Shown here: positions 41,374 to 49,276 of the stretch, piece by piece
Layout: every line of letters starts with the position of its first letter
Numbering within the stretch: position 1 is the first letter of the stretch
Source: Curtobacterium pusillum
Lineage (GTDB): Bacteria; Actinomycetota; Actinomycetes; Actinomycetales; Microbacteriaceae
Direction: 5' to 3'
Length of the DNA stretch: 64,000 nt
Assembly: GCA_002025645.1 (NCBI GenBank)
Contig: CP018783.1
Location: 1,426,001 to 1,490,000, forward strand
Notes under the pieces: generated by a model
Told to the model about the DNA's origin: nothing
What the model saw: the letters and a program-made list of their open reading frames with translations, nothing else
Databases searched by the model: none
Position numbers and translations under genes: made by a program

Positions 41374-44079
41374 GTGCCCGACTCCCGCGCCGACGCGGCC
41401 TCCCCGTTCCTGATCTCAGCGGTGATCGCGACGTACAACGTCGCCCGTTACCTCCCGCCCCTACTCGAGTCGATCGAGCAGCAGACGTACGGATCGCGGA
41501 ACGTGCAGTTCGTGTTCGTTGACGACGGTTCGACCGATGACAGCCTCGCGATCCTGCGAGCGTGGGCGGAGGGCCGCGAGGACCACGTCATCGTCCTGAC
41601 GCAGCCGAACGCGTGGGTCGCTGAGGCGCGGAACGCCGGGCTTGCCGTCGCGACCGGGGAGTGGGTCACCTTCACGGACCCCGACGATGTCCTGGACCCG
41701 GGGTACTTCTTCGAGGTCGACAAGTTCATCCGATACCACGGCCACCGCCGCGAGGTGACGATCCTCGCCGCGCACCAGATGCGCCTCCTCGAGTCCGGCG
41801 AGGTGCTCGACAACCACCCGCAGCGGTACAAGTTCGCGCTCGGATCCCGGGTCGTGAACCTCGATGCCGAGCCGGTCATCCAGCTCAGCGTCAACTCGTC
41901 GTTCGTACGCCGGGACCTCGTCGAGGAGCACGGGCTGCGCTTCGACGGCCGGGTTCGTCCGAACTTCGAGGACGGCCACTTCCTCGCCCGGTACATGCTT
42001 CTGACCGGCACGGAGCACCTCGCGGTCATGGCGTCAGCGAAGTACCTCTACCGGGTGCGTGGAGACGGATCGTCGCTGTTGGAGAGCAGCTTCCGATCGC
42101 GCGAGAAGTACGTGTCCGTCCTCCGGTACGGCTACCTCGACCTGCTCGAGACCGCGGAGACACACGGCGGGGTGCCGCGGTGGCTCGAGAACACAGTGCT
42201 GTACGACCTGTTCTGGTACTTCAAGGAGCAGCAGGCGATCCACTCGCTGACGGCTTCGGCGCCAGCCGACGTGTTCGACGAGTTCCACGAGCTCGTCCGT
42301 GAGATCCGGTCGCACATCGCCGACGATGCGATCCGCAGCTTCGACATGATGGGTCTGTCGTTTGCTGTTCGGGAGACGATCCTGCGGGCGTACACCGAGG
42401 AACGCATCCGGCACGACTACGTGATCCTGCGCCACGTTGACGAGTCCCGGCAGCTGGTGAAGATCTCGTACTGGTTCTCGGGAGAGGTCCCGGACGAGCG
42501 GATCAGGCTGGATGGAGCCGACATCGAGCCGGTCCACGAGACCGTGCAGGACTACACGTTCTACGGGCGTGTGACCGTGCGTCAGAGGCACCTGTGGTTG
42601 AAGCGAGGCATGAGGCTGACGATCAGCTTGGACGATGTCCCGCAGCAGGTGACTCGCTGGGAGCAGCAGGGCAACCCGGAGGGTCTCACCGCGAAGCAGA
42701 TCGATCCGCGCATCGCCGGCCAGCGCCGCGAGACTCGCGAGCGGTTCGACCCTCGTGGGGACACGCTGAAGCAGCGTGTGCGAAAGCAGCTCGGGGACTG
42801 GCGCCGGCGGCAGGCGAAGAAGCTGAGCCGCGTGGGCCTCTACGACGAGCGGCTCGAGCTGGTGCTGCGGAGCAAGTCCGTCCGGGAGCGGTTTGCGCAC
42901 GCGTGGGTGTTCATGGACCGGGACACGGACGCGAACGACAACGCCGAGCACCTGTACCGACACGTCGCGAAGCACCACCCGGAGATCAACGCGTGGTTCG
43001 TGCTGCGGAAGGAGTCGAAGGACTGGCCGCGGTTGGAGGCTGAGGGCTTCCGGCTGGTGGAGTACGGCTCCTGGGATTGGAACCTCCTCATCCGACACGC
43101 CGACCATCTCGCGTCGTCGCACGCGGACGCGTACGTGAACCAGCCGTTGGACCAGCGTCGCTATGGGCGGCCACGGTTCAAGTACACGTTCCTGCAGCAC
43201 GGCGTAACCCAGGACGACATCTCCCGCTGGTTGAACTGGAAGCGCATCGACGTGTTCGTGACGACGACGCCGGCGGAGCACGAGTCGATCGCTGGCCACG
43301 GGCCGTACGCGTTCTCGGAGCATGAGGTGTTCCGCACGTCGATGCCGCGGTACGACCGGCTGTGGGAGAAGCGCCAGGCAGTCGCGGCCAGTGAGCGAGA
43401 CACGATCCTTGTGATGCCGACGTGGCGTGAAACGCTGCTGAGCAAGCGCATCGGCAACTCTAACGAGCGAGGGAAGATCGCGAACTTCGCCCAGACGGAT
43501 TATGCGCGGCAGTTGACGGCTCTTCTGTCGTCGCCGCGGCTGCGTGAGCTCGCCGAGCGCACGGGTCAGAAGCTGGCGTTCATGCCGCACCCGAACATGC
43601 GGCCGTACCTCGGGGACTTCGACCTGCCCGATTACGTGCAGGTGTGGAGCTTCGACACGCACCCGATTCAGGACATCCTGTCGAGGACGAGCGCATTCGT
43701 GACGGACTACTCGTCGCTCGCGTTCGACGTCGGGTTCCTCGACATCCCGATGGTCTACTTCCAGTTCGACGCTGCGTCGTTCTTCGAGGGCACTCACCTT
43801 CGCCGGCGGGGCTACTTCGACTACCAGCGCGATGGGTACGGTCCGGTCGAGTCCGAGGCGGGTGCCGTGGCCGAGCAGCTCGTCGCGATGGGTAACCGTG
43901 GGTACCTGTCGGAAGAGACGTACCGGCAACGGAGCGCGGAAGCGTTCCCGGACCGGGGGCGGGGTTCGGCGGCTGAGCGGGTCGTCGAGGCCATGTACTC
44001 CGTCGACAGCAAGCCGACGCCGGCACCGGTTGGGTTGCACGAGCCGAGTCCAGCTGTTGAGGAGAGCGTTTCCCGCTAA
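41374..44079 (+). CDS. Bifunctional GT2 glycosyltransferase / CDP-glycerol glycerophosphotransferase (TagF-like)
   Basis: 901 residues from the GTG at 41374 with GAAAGGA 5 nt upstream. Residues 10-240 are a family-2 glycosyltransferase: VIATYNVARYLPPLLESIE, VFVDDGSTDDS and the DxD region TFTDPDDVL. The C-terminal part (about 545-880) is a TagB/TagF domain with FLQHGVTQDDISRW (near 605), PTWRETLL, FMPHPNMRPYL and TDYSSLAFDVGFLDIPMVYF (near 776). It likely builds a wall teichoic-acid-type glycerol-phosphate polymer at the inner membrane face. Codon use is more relaxed (more T/A at third positions) than in neighbours, a hint of transfer. Confidence 0.88.
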   Translation: MPDSRADAASPFLISAVIATYNVARYLPPLLESIEQQTYGSRNVQFVFVDDGSTDDSLAILRAWAEGREDHVIVLTQPNAWVAEARNAGLAVATGEWVTFTDPDDVLDPGYFFEVDKFIRYHGHRREVTILAAHQMRLLESGEVLDNHPQRYKFALGSRVVNLDAEPVIQLSVNSSFVRRDLVEEHGLRFDGRVRPNFEDGHFLARYMLLTGTEHLAVMASAKYLYRVRGDGSSLLESSFRSREKYVSVLRYGYLDLLETAETHGGVPRWLENTVLYDLFWYFKEQQAIHSLTASAPADVFDEFHELVREIRSHIADDAIRSFDMMGLSFAVRETILRAYTEERIRHDYVILRHVDESRQLVKISYWFSGEVPDERIRLDGADIEPVHETVQDYTFYGRVTVRQRHLWLKRGMRLTISLDDVPQQVTRWEQQGNPEGLTAKQIDPRIAGQRRETRERFDPRGDTLKQRVRKQLGDWRRRQAKKLSRVGLYDERLELVLRSKSVRERFAHAWVFMDRDTDANDNAEHLYRHVAKHHPEINAWFVLRKESKDWPRLEAEGFRLVEYGSWDWNLLIRHADHLASSHADAYVNQPLDQRRYGRPRFKYTFLQHGVTQDDISRWLNWKRIDVFVTTTPAEHESIAGHGPYAFSEHEVFRTSMPRYDRLWEKRQAVAASERDTILVMPTWRETLLSKRIGNSNERGKIANFAQTDYARQLTALLSSPRLRELAERTGQKLAFMPHPNMRPYLGDFDLPDYVQVWSFDTHPIQDILSRTSAFVTDYSSLAFDVGFLDIPMVYFQFDAASFFEGTHLRRRGYFDYQRDGYGPVESEAGAVAEQLVAMGNRGYLSEETYRQRSAEAFPDRGRGSAAERVVEAMYSVDSKPTPAPVGLHEPSPAVEESVSR

Positions 44080-44083
44080 TTGC

Positions 44084-44119
44084 GAAGGGCCCCGCACCGT
44101 TCCTGGTGCGGGGCCCTTC
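44084..44119. terminator. Strong bidirectional hairpin between convergent glycosyltransferase genes
   Basis: Perfect 15-bp stem (GAAGGGCCCCGCACC and complement) with loop GTTCCT, followed by TTCCGG on the plus strand. It belongs to a different family from the GGAGGC palindromes and resembles a classic intrinsic terminator. Confidence 0.9.
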
Positions 44120-44131
44120 TTCCGGGTGCTG

Positions 44132-45826
44132 CTACTTAGTCGGCTCCGCGATCTCGCCGAGGAGCGATTCGAGCGCGTCACCGTTCCGGTTGTAGTCGAA
44201 CTCCCACGGGGATTGGAACGCCTTGTTCGAGAAGCCACCGCGGGGGTGCTTGATGTCCGAGGGGGACCAGAAGTAGTGGATTGCGTCGGCGGTCGAGGAG
44301 GCGAACAGCTGCTCGTTACGCGCCGTGTAGGACTCGTGGGTCAGCAGGATCACGTTCTTGATCCTGTCGTTGAAGAGCATGTTGAACATGCCGGACCCGG
44401 AGAACCCGCCGATGTTTTCGGCATTGGCGAAGACGTTCACCTGTTCCTCAAAGGGCAGCGCTTCCGGGTAGACGATCTCGAACCCGTGCTCGGCGAAGGT
44501 GAGCTCGACGTCCTCGACGTTGCGGCATGACCGGTTGCCGGGGACGTGTTTGCGGGAGATGAAGACGTTCTTCGGGCGGGTCTCGTCGTACGTCACGAGG
44601 CCGTCCCGCAGTCGCCCCCAAACCTCGAGGATCCGGGGGTGGAAGTGGTACCAGGCGGCGTTCTGCCAGAGCAGGGAGGGGGACGCGAAGGTGTTGACCC
44701 GGACGTTGCGGGTCTCCCAGCGGATGTCTTCTTCCGGGATGCCGTACGCGTGGAACAGGGCGCGTTCGAACCGGGGCTCGTAGTCCTCGTGGGGGATCCG
44801 GTACAGGACCTTGATGTCTGGGTAGGCCGCTTTAGCTGCGTCCCATCCCCAGAGCTTCGGGATGGTCTCGGTCATGACGTGGCCGAAGTGGCCGGGGATC
44901 GATGACGAGAGGTCGTAGTACTGGCCCTCGAGCGGGTAGGAGCGCCGCTCCGCGCCGTCGATGACGGCGTACTCGTGGTTGAGACTCGCCATCTTCTCGT
45001 TCGGGACGTTGCTCACGCGGGGGTGGCGGAACGACGGCGGGAGGATCGTCTTGTCAGCGTAGGCGAGCATGTGAGATGCGGCGACGACGGGCCCGTGGTA
45101 GACGCGGTTGCTGATCGGGTTGTACTTGATCGTCGGGTTGAACATCCGCATCTGCGCGCCGTGCTGGTGCGTCTTGAGGCGGGTCTCGTACACGCCGCCG
45201 TCGATCTCCTCGAGGATCTCGATCGAGAGGTCGGGGTTCCGGGTGGGGAGCACAGCGTCGACGCTCTCCTCCTTGAGCTTCAACCAGTGGTCATTGCCCT
45301 TGCCGGTGATCGTGTAGCCGTACGACTCGATCGAGATTCCCGCTGCGGCCTGCAGTGCTCGTGCTTCGGAAAGCGGCTTTCGGTCGGCAGTCAGCGTCGC
45401 GATGCCGACCTCCCACGCGGTCTCGACGTAGTCTTTCGGGCTGACGTAGTAGCCACCGCGGCTGAGGGTGAAGAAGAATTTCTGCCACCGGTTCATCCGG
45501 TCAAGGAGGTTGGTGGCGGCTTCGTCGATGATCGCGGCGAGGGGCGGCAGCGCAGTCAGGTGGCTGAGGATCGCATCGAGGTTGGTGATGGCCTCGTACT
45601 TGGCGCCGTCGACGTGGGGGAGGACGTCGTTCTCTGTGATGACGTGGAGTCGACCGTGGAACGCCTCACGCCAGTGGGCGAGCGTCTCGGGGGTACGAGG
45701 TCCTGCGAAGAGGACGATCGGGCCGCCGATCTCGCGCATGCTGTCGGCATGCTCAGCGATGAACCGCTCTATCTCGCTGGGACGACGCAGCCAGTTGACA
45801 GGGTTGAGGACGCCCGCTGTAGCCAT
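44132..45826 (-). CDS. Glycosyltransferase family 61 (DUF563-like) protein
   Basis: 564 residues. The C-terminal half fits GT61: YYDLSSSIPGHFGHVMTETI near 300, VFISRKHVPGNRSCRNVEDV near 420, and SGSGMFNMLFNDRIKNVILL near 485. The N-terminal ~190 residues are not recognised. It probably adds a sugar to a surface polymer together with the TagF-like protein encoded convergently. A TAGCCT -10 (45834-45839, minus strand) ends 7 nt before the ATG (leaderless). Codon use is also relaxed here. Confidence 0.8.
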   Translation of the reverse strand: MATAGVLNPVNWLRRPSEIERFIAEHADSMREIGGPIVLFAGPRTPETLAHWREAFHGRLHVITENDVLPHVDGAKYEAITNLDAILSHLTALPPLAAIIDEAATNLLDRMNRWQKFFFTLSRGGYYVSPKDYVETAWEVGIATLTADRKPLSEARALQAAAGISIESYGYTITGKGNDHWLKLKEESVDAVLPTRNPDLSIEILEEIDGGVYETRLKTHQHGAQMRMFNPTIKYNPISNRVYHGPVVAASHMLAYADKTILPPSFRHPRVSNVPNEKMASLNHEYAVIDGAERRSYPLEGQYYDLSSSIPGHFGHVMTETIPKLWGWDAAKAAYPDIKVLYRIPHEDYEPRFERALFHAYGIPEEDIRWETRNVRVNTFASPSLLWQNAAWYHFHPRILEVWGRLRDGLVTYDETRPKNVFISRKHVPGNRSCRNVEDVELTFAEHGFEIVYPEALPFEEQVNVFANAENIGGFSGSGMFNMLFNDRIKNVILLTHESYTARNEQLFASSTADAIHYFWSPSDIKHPRGGFSNKAFQSPWEFDYNRNGDALESLLGEIAEPTK

Positions 45827-45899
45827 GCTCAGGAGGCTATCTCACCTTTGCGGCAACTCAGGGAGCGAGCGGCCACGCTGCGCGCGTCGGACTGAAGCG

Positions 45900-46139
45900 C
45901 TACTTGTGCGGGTTTGCGGATCGCGCGAACGCCGGGAGCGCTTCCCTCGCGTAGTGCGAGCCAATCATGTAGCCGTCCTCCCAGGATGATCGATCGAATC
46001 CTGGGTCGGCGTCAGGCGCGGTCTGTTCGGCGGGAACGAAGTTCCGGCCTTGAGGGTCCATGGCAGCAGCCTCGTCGGCGTTGACGATGTCGTTGTAGCC
46101 GGCGTCCCAGCCGTCGTCCCAGGTGCTCTTCGCGCTCAC
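45900..46139 (-). CDS. Small protein with two WxDG motifs, function unknown
   Basis: 79 residues, no recognised family. TWDDGWDAGYNDI (near 6) and SWEDGYMIGSHYA (near 52) are two copies of a [ST]W[DE]DG[WY]xxG motif about 45 residues apart, so the protein may be an internal duplication. It is acidic and lacks a signal peptide. A TAGAAT -10 (46146-46151) ends 6 nt before the GTG, a good sign of a real, leaderless gene. It lies with two other small genes between the glycosyltransferases and tRNA-Arg. Confidence 0.65.
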   Translation of the reverse strand: MSAKSTWDDGWDAGYNDIVNADEAAAMDPQGRNFVPAEQTAPDADPGFDRSSWEDGYMIGSHYAREALPAFARSANPHK

Positions 46140-46148
46140 CGCTGCATT

Positions 46149-46403
46149 CTACGGTCGGGCCCGGACGGCGTCCCGCCACGCCCAGGCGCAGTCAGCAGCC
46201 TGGTCGAACCTCCACTCGACGAGCACGGCGCGTTCGGTGTGCGCCAGAACGCGTGCCTCGACCTCGAGGATGCGGTCGCGGAACTGTACCCGGGCCAGGA
46301 CCGGGTCCGGCGTGAGGAGGTCGACCTCAGGGCCGCCGCGGACCAGCTCGGGCAGCGAGTACGCCGGCGCGAGTGTCCACCGGTCGCGTCGTCGACGTGC
46401 CAT
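46149..46403 (-). CDS. Small protein of unknown function (84 aa, possible paralogue of the 46443 gene)
   Basis: 84 residues. The N-terminus is basic (MARRRRDRW); the C-terminal half VQFRDRILEVEARVLAHTER then AVLVEWRFDQA looks like beta strands. It lines up loosely with the next gene (VQF/LQF, then A-V-x-V-E). No known domain. The ATG directly abuts an AAGG, so translation initiation is unclear; a leaderless start is possible. Real gene status is moderate. Confidence 0.5.
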   Translation of the reverse strand: MARRRRDRWTLAPAYSLPELVRGGPEVDLLTPDPVLARVQFRDRILEVEARVLAHTERAVLVEWRFDQAADCAWAWRDAVRARP

Positions 46404-46442
46404 CCTTCGCGTCGGGGTGCGAGCTTGCGCGTGGTGACGGTG

Positions 46443-46697
46443 TCACGCGGGGGCCCATGCCCGCTGCAGGCGGCCCTGCCAGGCGATCTCGACGTAGACG
46501 GCGACGTCGGACCGCGCGACGGCGACCGCCTTGACCTTCTCGAGTTCGCCGATCTGGTCGAACTGCAGGTGGGAGATCCATACCGGCTGCCGTGGATCGA
46601 CGGGCTCGAGGCGGCCGATGACGTCGAGAGGCAGTGACTCGGCTGCGTAGATCGGGACGTCCTGGTGCTCGGGCGGCGCCCACCTGTTCTCGGGCAT
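46443..46697 (-). CDS. Small protein of unknown function (84 aa, next to tRNA-Arg)
   Basis: 84 residues. VWISHLQFDQIGELEKVKAV followed by DVAVYVEIAWQGRLQRAWAPA is strand-rich, with several aromatic residues. It is the same length as the gene at 46149 and distantly similar in its second half, so the two may be old duplicates. The longer frame upstream is not used: it runs antisense through the tRNA. No family recognised. Confidence 0.5.
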   Translation of the reverse strand: MPENRWAPPEHQDVPIYAAESLPLDVIGRLEPVDPRQPVWISHLQFDQIGELEKVKAVAVARSDVAVYVEIAWQGRLQRAWAPA

Positions 46698-46732
46698 GCC
46701 GAGATGCTCGCACCTGCCCCTGACACGACGAA

Positions 46733-46770
46733 TCCCCCGGCGATCCCACTTGATGGGATGCACCGGGGGA
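46733..46770 (-). terminator. Hairpin downstream of tRNA-Arg
   Basis: TCCCCCGG pairs with CCGGGGGA around an inner ATCCCA/TGGGAT stem. It begins 22 nt past the 3' end of the tRNA on its strand and is followed there by ATTCG, a weak T-tail. It probably ends the tRNA transcript. Confidence 0.7.
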
Positions 46771-46791
46771 TGCAATCGGTTCGGTGTTCCG

Positions 46792-46864
46792 TGCGCTCGA
46801 AGGGACTCGAACCCCCAACCTTCTGATCCGTAGTCAGATGCTCTATCCATTGAGCTACGAGCGC
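46792..46864 (-). tRNA. tRNA-Arg (anticodon ACG)
   Basis: 73 nt. The acceptor stem GCGCTCG pairs with CGAGCGC, the D arm has GCTC-AATGGAT-GAGC character, the anticodon stem TCTGA/TCAGA encloses CTACGGA (anticodon ACG, wobble base read as inosine), and the T loop is TTCGAGT. CCA is not encoded. Arg CGN codons are abundant in this genome. tRNA 3' ends are common integration sites; no integrase or attachment repeat is visible beside this one. Confidence 0.95.
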
Positions 46865-46957
46865 AGGTGGCCTTGCGGCCGTGGAAGACTCTACAACAGG
46901 TGCCGCCCCGACGCCAATCGAGCCGGGCGCAGCACGACCGTCCGGCGTGTCGCCCGC

Positions 46958-47743
46958 TCAGAGCCCGCCGAGCTCCTCGTCGAACACCTCGGCGAGGAAG
47001 ACCTCGAGCGCCTGCCAGGACCGACGGTCCGCACGCGCCTGGTACTGCGCCCCGTGGTCCGGCGCGTCGGTGCCGGGCACCGCGAACGCGTGCATCGCCC
47101 CGGCGTACGTGACGACCTGCCAGTCGACGTGCGGCGCACCGCGCATCTCGTCCTGCCACGCCGCGACCTTCTCGTCCGGCACGACGGGGTCGGACGCCCC
47201 GGTGAGGACGAGGAGCTTCGCGCGGATCGCGTCGGCGTCGGACGGGTCGTGGGCGAGCAGGTTGCCGTGGAACGACACCGCCCCGACGACGTCGGCCCCG
47301 GTACGGGCGAGCTCCAGTGCCGCCGAGCCACCGAAGCAGTAGCCCATCACGACGATGCGTGAGTGGTCCACGTCGGGATCCGCGCGCAGCCGGTCCAGGC
47401 CGGCCTGGGTCCTCGCCCGCATGAGTGGGAGGTCCTGGTAGAACGAGCCCGCGACCTGCCCGGCGGTGTCGTCCCCCGGGCGCACGCCTTCGCCGTAGAC
47501 GTCCGCGCCGAACGCGACGTACCCGAGCCGGGCGAGCATCGTGACGCGCGCCTCGACGTGCTCGTTGACACCGTGCCAGTCGTGCACGACCAGCACGGCC
47601 GGGCGTGGGCCGGCGATCGCGGCGTCCTTCGCGAGGACGCCGAGCAACGCGGTGCCCTCGTGGTCGTAGCGCACCGGCTCGACACGGATGTCGGCTCCGG
47701 CGGGTTCGGGAACGGTCTGCAGGACGTCGTCGATCGTGGTCAC
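46958..47743 (-). CDS. Dienelactone hydrolase family protein
   Basis: 261 residues. The alpha/beta hydrolase fold has the nucleophile Cys in VVMGYCFGGSAAL near 133, Asp in LTGASDPVVPDE near 180 and His in AGAMHAFAVPG near 215, the DLH triad. PAVLVVHDWHGVNEHVEARV near 49 is the typical oxyanion strand. It hydrolyses lactones or short esters; a house-keeping or catabolic role is open. A TAACGT -10 (47751-47756) ends 7 nt before the GTG (leaderless). Confidence 0.9.
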   Translation of the reverse strand: MTTIDDVLQTVPEPAGADIRVEPVRYDHEGTALLGVLAKDAAIAGPRPAVLVVHDWHGVNEHVEARVTMLARLGYVAFGADVYGEGVRPGDDTAGQVAGSFYQDLPLMRARTQAGLDRLRADPDVDHSRIVVMGYCFGGSAALELARTGADVVGAVSFHGNLLAHDPSDADAIRAKLLVLTGASDPVVPDEKVAAWQDEMRGAPHVDWQVVTYAGAMHAFAVPGTDAPDHGAQYQARADRRSWQALEVFLAEVFDEELGGL

Positions 47744-47770
47744 TTGGAGGACGTTACGCGGCGGTGCTCG

Positions 47771-49195
47771 TCACGCGTCGATGTTGTCCCAGGACCCGGG
47801 TCCTGCCGAGCCGGCTGCGTACTCGTCGAGCGGGGTCCTCCCGTCGCGCCAGGCCTGCAGGAACGGCTCGACGACCTTCCAGCCCTGCACGGCACTGTCG
47901 CCCCGGACGGACAGCGTGGCGTCGCCCTCGAGCACGCCGGCGAGGACCTCGCCGTAGGCGCTCAGCCGACCGGGGTTGAAGGTCGTCTCGAGCGTGGTGT
48001 GGTCGATCGTGTACGGGTCGCCGGGACCGTTGACGTTGAGCTCGAGCTGCATCTCGTCGGGGGCGATCCAGATGCGCAGCCGGTCGGGACGCTGCGCGCC
48101 GGTGAGGCCGACGGGGACGTGCGGCGAGGCCTTGAACGTGATGACGATCTCGCGCCGCTGCTCCGCGAGCGCCTTCCCAGAGCGCAGGGTAAACGGCACA
48201 CCGGCCCAGCGCCAGTTCGCGATCTCCAGGGTGAGCTGCGCGAGGGTCTCGGTGCCGAGCGACGGGTCGACCCCGTCCTCGTCGGCGTAGCTCGGCAGCT
48301 TCCGCTCCCCCACGGAACCCGCCGTGTAGCGAGCGCGCTTGCCCGCGGCGACGACGTCACCGCGCCACGGTCGGACAGCACGCAGCACGAGTTCCTTCTG
48401 GGTTCGGAGGTCGTCGGCGTCGATCGACGCCGGTGCCTCCATCGCGACCACGGCCATCACCTGCAGGAGGTGGCTCTGGATCATGTCGACGAGCGCCCCG
48501 GCCTTGTCGTAGTACCGGGCGCGTCCTTCCAGGCCGAGGGTCTCGTCGTAGACGATGTCGACGCGCTCGACGTGCGCGCTCGAGAGCAACGGCTCGACGA
48601 TGCGGTTCGCGAAGCGGAGGCCGAGCAGGTTGAGGACCGTGGATCGCCCGAGGAAGTGGTCGACGCGGTGGATGCGCTCCTCGGGCAGGAACGAGTGCAG
48701 CAGGTCGTTCAGCGCCTCGGCACTCGCCGCGTCGGTCCCGAACGGCTTCTCGAGCGCCAGGCGGGTCCCGGCGGGCAGGTCGATGCCCTTGAGCACGGCG
48801 CAGCTCTTCTCGGTCACGGCGGGCGGCAGGGCGAAGTAGATCGCCGGGTCGTGCTCGCAGTCGCCGAGCAGGGCGCGCAGGTCGTCGGCGTCGGTGACGT
48901 CGGCCTTCCGGTACGACGAGACCTCGATGACGTCCACGAGCCGCTTGCTCAGCCGCTCACCACCGTCCTTCGCACCCTCGTCCTCCTCGTTCTTCGACGC
49001 CTGCGCGTTCTCGAAGGACTCGCGGACCTGCGCCTTCCAGTCGGCGTCCGAGATGTCCTCCACGCCGGCACCGACGAGCTGGACGTCCCAGTCCTCCTTG
49101 ACCTCGAGCAGGGTGGCGAGGCCGGGCAGCAGCAGGCGCTTGGACAGGTCGCCACTGGCACCGAGGATGAGCAGGGAGGTCTGGAGGCTCGACAT
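47771..49195 (-). CDS. Glucose-6-phosphate dehydrogenase family protein, divergent
   Basis: 474 residues from the ATG at 49195; an ATG at 49213 would add six residues. The NADP domain begins LLILGASGDLSKRLLLPGLA and has ALEKPFGTD near 135. The substrate motif RIDHYLGKE appears as RVDHFLGRS near 176: the strictly conserved catalytic-site Lys is Arg. The domain after it (LRFANRIVEPLLSSAHVERV) is normal. The protein may be a paralogue with another sugar phosphate as substrate. It lies divergent from two sugar-modifying genes. Confidence 0.85.
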   Translation of the reverse strand: MSSLQTSLLILGASGDLSKRLLLPGLATLLEVKEDWDVQLVGAGVEDISDADWKAQVRESFENAQASKNEEDEGAKDGGERLSKRLVDVIEVSSYRKADVTDADDLRALLGDCEHDPAIYFALPPAVTEKSCAVLKGIDLPAGTRLALEKPFGTDAASAEALNDLLHSFLPEERIHRVDHFLGRSTVLNLLGLRFANRIVEPLLSSAHVERVDIVYDETLGLEGRARYYDKAGALVDMIQSHLLQVMAVVAMEAPASIDADDLRTQKELVLRAVRPWRGDVVAAGKRARYTAGSVGERKLPSYADEDGVDPSLGTETLAQLTLEIANWRWAGVPFTLRSGKALAEQRREIVITFKASPHVPVGLTGAQRPDRLRIWIAPDEMQLELNVNGPGDPYTIDHTTLETTFNPGRLSAYGEVLAGVLEGDATLSVRGDSAVQGWKVVEPFLQAWRDGRTPLDEYAAGSAGPGSWDNIDA

Positions 49196-49276
49196 GCCCC
49201 AGAACGTACTCATGCGTTCCGGCGCACGGCCGGGAGACGCCGATACGGTGGGACCAGTTCGGCGCGAGGGAGCACC

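Noticed and set aside
46733-46864. Prophage or integrative element attached at tRNA-Arg
   Set aside because: No integrase, excisionase or direct repeat of the tRNA 3' end is visible on either side.
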